From Termitomyces sp. T153 (taxonomy: Eukaryota > Basidiomycota > Agaricomycetes > Agaricales > Lyophyllaceae), in the NCBI GenBank assembly GCA_018296165.2, contig JACKQL020000006.1, positions 1,302,001-1,366,000 on the forward strand: DNA of 64,000 bases, in the 5' to 3' direction. Below the pieces are notes generated by a model. It did no database searches, was not told the origin of the DNA, and saw only the letters and a list, made by a program, of their open reading frames with translations. This document shows, one piece after another, positions 56,876-64,000 of this stretch. Numbering within the stretch: the first letter of the stretch is position 1; each line of letters opens with the position of its first letter. Both the position numbers and the translations under genes were made by a program.

Positions 56876-57085
56876 TGTAATGTTTCTATTATGAGTCATG
56901 CAGCTTATGGTTCACACAATGTAAGTTAAAACCAGTTAGATGTTTTGTCTATGAAGTATGAAGTAAGGTGCTGCCTTATATAAGTAATAGTATAATACTT
57001 TAAGGATAGCATCATGTGATGCTATTAGTGTAATTAAATATCAATATGTAATATATGTACAGCATGTAATGGATGCTCTATTACA
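56876..57085 (-). repeat. 5' LTR of C1
   Basis: 210 bp; plus strand TGTAATGTTTCT to CTATTACA. A TTATATAA box (near 56970) is present on both strands by symmetry. CATTA follows at 57086-57090, the right copy of the target duplication. Confidence 0.8.
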
Positions 57086-58080
57086 CATTAGAAGCTGAGC
57101 TCCTAATAATGTATGTAGTTCACACCATCATTTGGATGTGAACTTAGAGTTGTGATTGCTAACTATAGAACTTGAGAGACTGTAAAGTCTCATAATTTCA
57201 TGCATATAGATCCAGGATAGCTGTAATGCTGTAATGGTCATGTGCACTGGTATTAAGTGCACCATTCTTGTCATGTGACAAATAGCTACCCAAAGGTATT
57301 TAAACCCCTTGGACTCAGAGAAGGGACCTATAAAGTCCATTTCTATTGAGTCCCATGGCTTAACTGGCATAAGCAGGGAGTGTAATTTCCCTCAAGGGAG
57401 CTGATTACTTCCTTTTGCTGCCTGCTGACACAGTTGGAAAGTGGTGCAGAATGCATGCACATCTGCTACCACAGTTGGCCACTAGTACCAATGATGAATG
57501 TATTCCATCATTCTCTGGGCACCAAAAGTGCCAGACCATGCAATGTGCTTGGTCAAGCAATATGGTTACCATCTCCCATTCACAAGGTATATATAGCACC
57601 TCATGGCCCAAGAGATTAGTAGTCCAAATTAGCTTGTCTTTTAGCCAGAAGGACTCATATTATAGTCCTTTGGCCAACTCTGAATATCAGCAAAGAGCTT
57701 GTCTTTACTATCCAAGGCCTGAATCTGATAGAGAAAGTCTCTATCAGATTGATCCTGTGGTTGCAGAGACTGGGCCATTCCAAGGATGGCCTCACCCATG
57801 AGTTATATCTACCATGTCATCAGGGCTTGCAGACCCCTGATGGGCCTGAACTGATCCCTCCATGCCATCATTAATGTTGGCAAGTTCTTATGCTTCCACA
57901 TCACAAAGTTCATGACAATCCCACACCCACTGGCTTCTATGGCTTGGTCCATTGTGGAGAGTGCAAATCTGATGCAGTTGAACCTGCATATCTTGTAGGC
58001 ATGTTGGGCACAAATCATCCCCCTCTGGAGCAATTTGCACATCTGCCCATATGTAGTTGTAGACATGGTGCACATCTCAA
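57086..58080 (-). pseudogene. Family C element C2: integrase, upstream part
   Basis: The minus strand shows the zinc-binding remnant DQAHCMVWHFWCPEN, then KPWDSIEMDFIGPFSESKGF, SWIYMHEIMRLYSLSSSIVS and NHNSKFTSK, and is cut by C1 after LLGAQLLM. The domain resumes at 43456. It is a close relative of C1 but more decayed. Confidence 0.7.
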
Positions 58081-59898
58081 GGAGAATCACTCTCAAAGTA
58101 GTGGGATAAACAGTCTGCTACCTTATTGAGCTCTCCTCTAACATACATTATGTCAAAATTCTCAACATATAATCCATCCACTGTTGTTGATGGGGCAATA
58201 TATTCTGTTGAGTTTTAAGAAACTCAAGAGCTTTATGATCCATAATGACATGGATCTTGTATTCTAGAAGCTTGAAGAGGGCTTCTAGAACTGCCAACAT
58301 CTCCAGTTCATGCATGGCATAATTCTGCTATGCATTAGCGGTCTTCTTGGACATGAACCCAGCTGGCTGACATTTCTGCTGGCTGGGTCCTTCCTCATAC
58401 ATAGCTCCAATGCCTGTCTTGAAGCATTGCAGATTAGCCATATAGGATCCTCATGTTGAGGATCAATAGGCCAAATAATTGGAGTTTCAGCACAGATCTG
58501 TTTGATCATGTTGAAATACTGGTGGTGAATAGGATGCTAGTGAAATAGCAACCCATTTTGTGTCATGGCCATCAGTGGCCCTATACAAGCAGAGATATTG
58601 GGCAAAAAGTTCCCAATGTAATTCACCAATCCAACAAATTGTTGGATATTGTTGTATGTTCTAGGAGTAGGCCACTCCTGGATCCTATTCAACTTATCCA
58701 TATCAGGGTGTATACCCTGCAAATCAATAATATGGCTAAGGCACTCAATGTGCTCAGCATACAGCTCACACTTCTTCCACTTGAGATAGAGCTTGTTTTT
58801 ATGTAGTTTTTCAAGCACTACTCTGAGGTGCTATTCATGCTCTTCAATAGAATCCAAGAAGATAAATATATCATCTAAATATTTATGCATTCATTTTCCA
58901 ATGACATCCCTCAAGATGGATGTTATTAGACATTGAAATGTTGCTGGTGCATTACAGTCACCAGTCTGCATGATATTGCTGCAGTATGTATCAGTGATGG
59001 TCATAAACACAGTCTTAGGTACATCCAAAGTACATATCCTTACACTTGCTCATATGCACCTGTGAGGTCAATTTTTGACCTCACTAGCACCTGCATGACA
59101 TCTTCCCTAATGACTTCCTGATCAGGTAAGGGTGTTATATCCTGAACTGTATTGTCATTGTGTTGGCATGCATTCAATGCCATCTGCAAGGAGCCATCCT
59201 TCTTTGGAACACAGAGTGACATGCAGCCTGATTAGCTGCACATGGCTCCCACCACTTAGCTTGCACATAGCAGTCAATTTTATCCCACAGTTGCTGCTAA
59301 AGTGACTTTGGGCACCTCAGCAGAAGTACAAGTAACATTTAGTCTCATCTATGAGATTGATCTCATAGTTGACCTAACACTATAGAGGAAGTTCTTCCTT
59401 TGTACCATTGATAATGTCTTGAAACTTGTTGTACCACTACTGCCAAAGGCAAGGAATATTGCCTACTGTCAGCTTGGAAGGCTATGCTTTTTCTTTGTCT
59501 GCTTTAGGCCAAGGACAATGTTCATCCTCAGCTAACTTTAACTATGGCACCATCCTTACATACTTATGATGCAAAGCCATCAGACAAATTTCTAATTTGT
59601 CTGGGATATTCAGCCAAGCAAGATGATATTCTGTCCTGCCTTTTGCCTCAGTCCATGAGTATTCAAACTCACTAGGGTCAGATATTTAATCCTCCATAGC
59701 CATTCTGTATGCTTCTATGACAGGAGTTGACCTCCTAACTCCTTCTTGCTGTGTCAGGTCTGCTATGACCTGATTCCACTTTTGTGGCATTTGTGGGTCA
59801 TATGCCCATTTAAGGGTTGGCATTGGGATTGGTCTATCCTAAATTCTTTGTTCCCTTGGTGGCAAAGAATTAAATTGATCCTTCTGGCATACTCTCCC
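58081..59898 (-). pseudogene. Family C element C2: protease linker, reverse transcriptase and RNase H
   Basis: RT blocks: DGSLQMALNACQHNDNTVQD, VLVRSKIDLTGAYEQV, KYLDDIFIF near 58875 (catalytic motif kept) and HIECLSHIIDLQGIHPDMDK. LVNYIGNFLPNISACIGPLM follows. RNase H near 58140-58340 has ELEMLAVLEALFKL and KALEFLKTQQNILPHQ-like sequence in broken frames. The N-terminal linker is cut at 59898 by the LTR of A4. Confidence 0.65.
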
Positions 59899-61040
59899 TG
59901 TCAGGTTCCACTGACCATAGGGGCTCAGCTACACTGGGCACGTCCTTACTAGGCAAACATGATTCCCTGCACTGACAACTGGGCACTCGGAGGTGTTCCA
60001 AGCACTGGGGACTTGTGAGGATAGCCAGGGGAAATTGATCTGAGCAAGTCCGGGGAGGTCCGGAGGAGTAGAGGACAAGTTGCGGGGGAGGGGGACGGGC
60101 TTGGCGGGGTTCAGGCATAAGTCCATGTGTGAGTATTGCAGGTGCGGAGGAGGCGGAGGCTATGCGGATGATAGAAGCAGAGCCAGAGTTCTGATGGGGG
60201 ATCAACAGGGATTGATGGGGTTTGGAGCTGCGTGTATAGCAGGGTCCAGGGTTAGTAACAAGTGTCGGAGGTTTGTAATTGTGACTGCGGAGTTCATGAG
60301 GACGTTATAGTTGAAAGGACTTGAACACAATAGACAGGATCAAACAGGATGATACGGAGTCGAACGAAACGAGACAAAGACAAGATGAGAACAAGAATAG
60401 ATTCAGGTGGAGACACGGAATGATAATGGAAAGATAATGGAACAGAGACGAGATAAGACCGGGAGACTGAGAATAAGGGAAATGAGACATGGAACACAAA
60501 ACACAAGAAGAAACAATCAGAAACACATCAGGTAAGGTAGGTAGTTAATCTCAAGACTAGAGTACAAGGAGCTACTCTATGTCTTATATACTGACTACTG
60601 AAGAGCTCCGGGGATGTCGGCTGTGGTGGCAGGGCTTGGCAGAGCTCGACGGAGTCGACGGGTGTCAGTTACAACCAGAGGGCAGGCCACATTGATATGT
60701 TGATGGGATCAATTGCAATGCGGTCCATTCCAAGGCTGTCGTGATACCCCAGGGTAAGTTGGGGGAGCCAGGGTGTCAAGTTGATGACGTGTAATGGGGT
60801 CAGGCATGGCAGGGGAGTGGTCCCAGGGGCTCAGGAAGTCCAGGGGAAGTGCTGGCAGCTGCGGGGAAGATGTTGGAGTTGGCCAGGGAGCTGTCAGAGT
60901 TAGCCAAGAATGTGTCAGAGTTAGCCAGAGTTGGTGCAGAGTGCTGGGGAAGTTCAACAAAGTGTCAGAGGGGGGGGGGGTTCCGGGGGAGCAGGGGTTT
61001 GTCGGGCAGTGTACAGGGCTCCAGGGAACAGGTCATGACA
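59899..61040 (-). repeat. 3' LTR of family A element A4
   Basis: Minus strand TGTCATGACC to GGAACCTGACA, 1142 bp. A polypurine tract (CCCCCTTCA on the plus strand) follows at 61044-61052, so the element body lies to the right. CpG retention is intermediate. Three 21-bp U3 units lie near 60880-60945. Confidence 0.8.
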
Positions 61041-61255
61041 TCACCCCCTTCAGCATCAAGACCCTCAAGATGCAGGGAACAGGTCGGGGATTGGTGGGGC
61101 ATGGGAGTTGAAGCTCAGTAATATTGATCAATCCACAGTAAGTGATGGTGGCATGGGAGGCAAAGTCAAAGTGTGGCCGCCACTTCATCAGGGGGTTCTT
61201 CCTAATCAATTAAAAGGCCTTGGACATACTCCGGGGCTCCCTCAAATTCTTTGTC

Positions 61256-62856
61256 ATGTCCCCTCCCAGTTATTCAGCTGCTTCCCCTGCTCCATTGATT
61301 TCAGATGCAGATGTGGTGATTGTGTACAACAGCAAGGGGGAGGAGTTCAAGCGTTGGTGCTGAGCTGGTACAATATACCGGAGTCATGAGCAGCATCGAC
61401 CTGTTTCTTTGAGGTGGCTGACAGAGTTCTGCAGAGTTGTCCATGGTGGGGGTGGGTTCTCCGGGGGGCCCTAGGTGGGCCAAATTTTGTCCCGTGGTGC
61501 CCCAATTGGCGGTGGGGGATGCGGAAGGGGTCCCTCTGCTGCAGCAAATCCCTCAGGTGGAGGTGACAGCAGAGGAGTTTGCAAGGGTGTTGGTGTGGGC
61601 TCGGGGCCCCCCGATGCTGGAATGGTGCCAAAATGAGGCCCCAGTGAGTCTTTGAGTTCTCCTTTGTCGCATGTGCTGATCCGTTGTTCTCAGTGTGTTC
61701 TCTGTGAGCAGCGGGGTGAGGCCTGCATCTTTGATGCACCCTCCATGGGCTTGCGGCATGACACTTCCATTTGCCTTCTGTATCGCATGAGCCACGAGAA
61801 GTGCTCAATCTCATTGGAGTGGCAAGCGGCATGCGTTGCTGTGGAGCAGGGGTGGGACAAGGACTGGGTGCAGAGTCAGCTGGGCAAGGCGCAGAAGACC
61901 CAGATGTTGGGGGAGGTGAGCGTGGGGTGGTCTGCAGGGCAGGTGAGGCCTCTGTGGGGTGGGCGGAGGGAGGGGGCATCCTCAGCGGCAGACTGTGGGA
62001 AGCAGAGAGCTTCTCCGCCATCAGGGGTGGGGTCCAGCAAGAGGCCGCGGGGGTACAAGCCGATGGTGGGTCTTCTGGGGTTTCATGTTCACTCTCCTAC
62101 CCCAGACGCAGCCTTGTGACAGGCATCAAGTTCTCTGGAGCCCCCACTTTTGATCACGGAGGTCTTCCTTCACAAGCGGGTGGAGGTGCTAACAACAGCG
62201 CTGACGGCGTGGGAGGGGGAGCTTTGATGGGCAAGGGAGAATTGAGATGTGGCGCAGGCAGAGAAGGAGGTGTTGGAGCGGGCGTGGAACACCTCAGTGC
62301 AGGTGGCACCAGAGTGAGTGCTGGAGGTACAGGGCTTACGGGAGCGTCCAACGCAGCGGGGGGTGCAGCCCATGGAGGAGGCAGAGGAGTGGGAAATGGC
62401 GCTGGAGGGTGGTCTGCTACAGGTGGAGTTGGAGGTAGCAAGGTGGAGGGAGGATTGGCTGGCCAATGAGGCCGCTTCAGGGCACATGGGGATCCTTTGT
62501 AAGTGTTGTTCCCACTTCTCTGCCTGTTACTAAATGGATTGTGTTTGGGGCCAGGTTGGGTGCGGGAGCACTGGGTTCTCTTGGATGGTGCCTCCGTGGT
62601 GTTTGCATCAATCCAAGATGGGTTGGCGCAGATGCCTGTGGGTCAGCCTCCGGAGTTGCAGCAGGGGATGGTGAGGGTGGGGAGGTTGCTGGCAGGACAT
62701 CGACAGCATAATGCAGTGGCCCCAGGGTTGTGGTGGGAAGTGGCAGTGGATGCGGGGGAGGCTTTGCCAGGGCTGGCGGAGGTCTTGGCAGTGGTGCAGG
62801 CCCAGATGGAGGTTGATTTGGGGGTAGGGATGGCAGGGGTTCCAGGGGAGGAGTGA
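61256..62856 (+). pseudogene. Antisense accessory gene (aORF) of A4
   Basis: Exons 61256-61385, 61435-61643, 61694-62498 and 62555-62856 (130, 209, 805 and 302 nt). Introns are of 49, 50 and 56 nt. Donor 1 has decayed from GTGAGC to ATGAGC at a CpG; donors 2 and 3 (GTGAGT, GTAAGT) are intact, and intron 3 has a TTACTAAA branch-site-like motif. Exon 1 opens MSPPSYSAASPAP and has VVIVYNSKGEEFK. Exon 3 opens CVLCEQRGEACIF with HEKCSISLEWQAACVAVEQG; the fifth Cys is Tyr. GSSKRPRGYKPMVG follows. Stops in exons 1 and 3 are all TGA. Exon 4 has WVREHWVLLDGASVVFASIQ and PPELQQGMVRVGRLLAG. Confidence 0.7.
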
Positions 62857-64000
62857 GGGGGCAGCCTGGCCCCCCTTCTTGTCGTCTTTGAGTTTGCTGC
62901 CCCATTCTGCCTTGTATTGTATATTTTTTGTACTTTTCAATGCTTCCTCGTCATTCCTAAGTGTATGAAGTAAGACTTTAATTTGTGTGAGGGTGAGGTA
63001 AGTGAAACATGCAGGGGTGCTGGTGGGAGTTGAATCCCTAGTGGATCCAGAGGTGGGGGTTAGGCCCACTAGTGCCATCTGTGTCGGCTAGCCCCGGGGT
63101 TGTCAGGGCAGGGCAGAGTGCCATAGGAAGAGTTCCAAGGCTTGGCGGGGGTGTTGGGAGTCTTCCTGCAGAGTTCTGTGGCGTTTGTTGGCGGCATTGC
63201 TGGGTTTGATTCTTGGAGTCTCAGACCCAGGGTGTAGGGGTTTTCCTCAGTCTGCGGCAGAGATGTGTGTTGTACTAGTTCAAGGGGGTGGACCTCTGGG
63301 TCTTCGACATGTGTTTGGGGTGGTTGGGGCTTTGGTCTTTTGTTGGTGTGGCTGGCAGGAGGGGTGGGGTCTTCCGGCAGTCCAGCCTTTGTGCTGATGT
63401 GGGTGGCAGGGTGGCGGGGGTCCTTTTTGACGATGGTGGGGGTGGTGGGGTGAGGTTTGTCCTTGGGGCGCAGTTGGTCAGAGGAGGGAGTCCCTAGCGG
63501 CATAGCGGCAGAGCCCCCAGGGTAGGGTGGTGTCTGTAAGTTGCAGGGGGCTGTTTTCTGTGCCATCTGTGCTGTGGGATTGGTCAGCATAGAGGCGGTG
63601 GTACTCCCTTAGGGTTGCGATTTCTTGGTTGAGAATGCCCGGAGGTTTTCATTTGGTGGGGTTGTGCAGGGTGAGCTCCAGAGTATTGTATTTGGTGAAG
63701 GGCACTTAGGATCGGGCTTCACTGTGCTCCGGGGTGTTGGTCCAGGTCAAAGTCGTGCTCCGGAGTATTGTGTCTGTGGGTGGGCATGTTCGGGTGGTGC
63801 TTTGGTGTGCTCCAGAGTGTTGATGACTGAGGGGGCGGGGTGCAGGATGATCAGTCCCGACCAGTTCCTTTGGGTCCAGAGCCAAAATTTGAAGGTTCTG
63901 GGTCATTTACGTGACATTGCTTTCCTGACCAAGGGTAAGTCCAGAGACGGACAGAGGGGTCTTATGTATTTCTGACACTCCCTAGAGTTTGGAGGTCTGT
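62857..64000 (-). mobile_element. Internal region of A4 continuing beyond the window
   Basis: Minus-strand sequence parallel to the Pro-rich middle of A1, with LTNPTAQMAQKTAPCNL and the CTCCGGAGCAC-type short repeat near 63720-63820. No protease, RT or integrase motif is visible in this part, so A4 may be the same non-autonomous type as A1. Confidence 0.5.

Overview
The window is a transposon graveyard from a basidiomycete fungus, most likely an Agaricomycete. Three things point there. The one intact host-like gene has four introns of 49-78 nt and belongs to the multi-pass membrane protein type expanded in Agaricomycetes. The dominant repeats are chromodomain Ty3/gypsy elements (chromoviruses). 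Old copies are CpG-poor, with stop codons that are overwhelmingly TGA (decayed CGA), as expected from CpG methylation and deamination. I cannot name the species; an ectomycorrhizal lineage is only a guess.

Layout. 1-1266: 3' end of retroelement D, with a KH-like ORF and its LTR, lying in the leader of a minus-strand family A element (A5, LTR 1476-2623). 2624-3322: chromodomain and 3' LTR of family E (+). 3950-6900: gag, protease, PBS and LTR of family F (-). 6945-8720: dead hAT transposase (+). 9190-10532: intact five-exon membrane-protein gene (+), the only good host gene. 11339-11614: possible solo LTR. 12916-13543: Ty1/copia gag fossil. 13544-13834: 3' end of a family C element. 13835-15472: minus-strand family A element (A3). 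15473-37675: family A array, LTR-internal-LTR-internal-LTR (A1 copies 1 and 2), with a younger CpG-rich element A2 (27386-35607) inserted in copy 2 and flanked by a CCTCC duplication. 37676-41777: family E gag-pol (-). 41791-43160: tandem retropepsin remnants. 43457-57085: a near-complete family C element, C1 (-), flanked by CATTA duplications inside the integrase of an older copy, C2 (43161-43456 and 57086-59898). C1 itself holds two solo family A LTRs with perfect duplications. 59899-64000: another family A element (A4, -), leaving the window.

Two element designs stand out. Family A carries, antisense between pol and the 3' LTR, a four-exon gene with conserved intron positions (here called aORF). 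It encodes a Cys6 zinc-cluster-like motif, a basic segment and a coiled-coil-like region, and occurs at least five times. Family C (C1) carries a long sense ORF (ORF X) between its chromodomain and 3' LTR, the place an env gene would occupy. Family D also ends in an accessory ORF before its 3' LTR.

Families A, E and F show a primer-binding site just downstream of the 5' LTR that is complementary to the predicted first 11-13 nt of their own transcript. Base changes are compensated between variants, which is the signature of Tf1/sushi-type self-priming.

None of the retroelements looks competent: reading frames are broken, catalytic residues are mutated (YLDN in A2 and C1), and A2 lacks most of its 5' LTR promoter and its protease.
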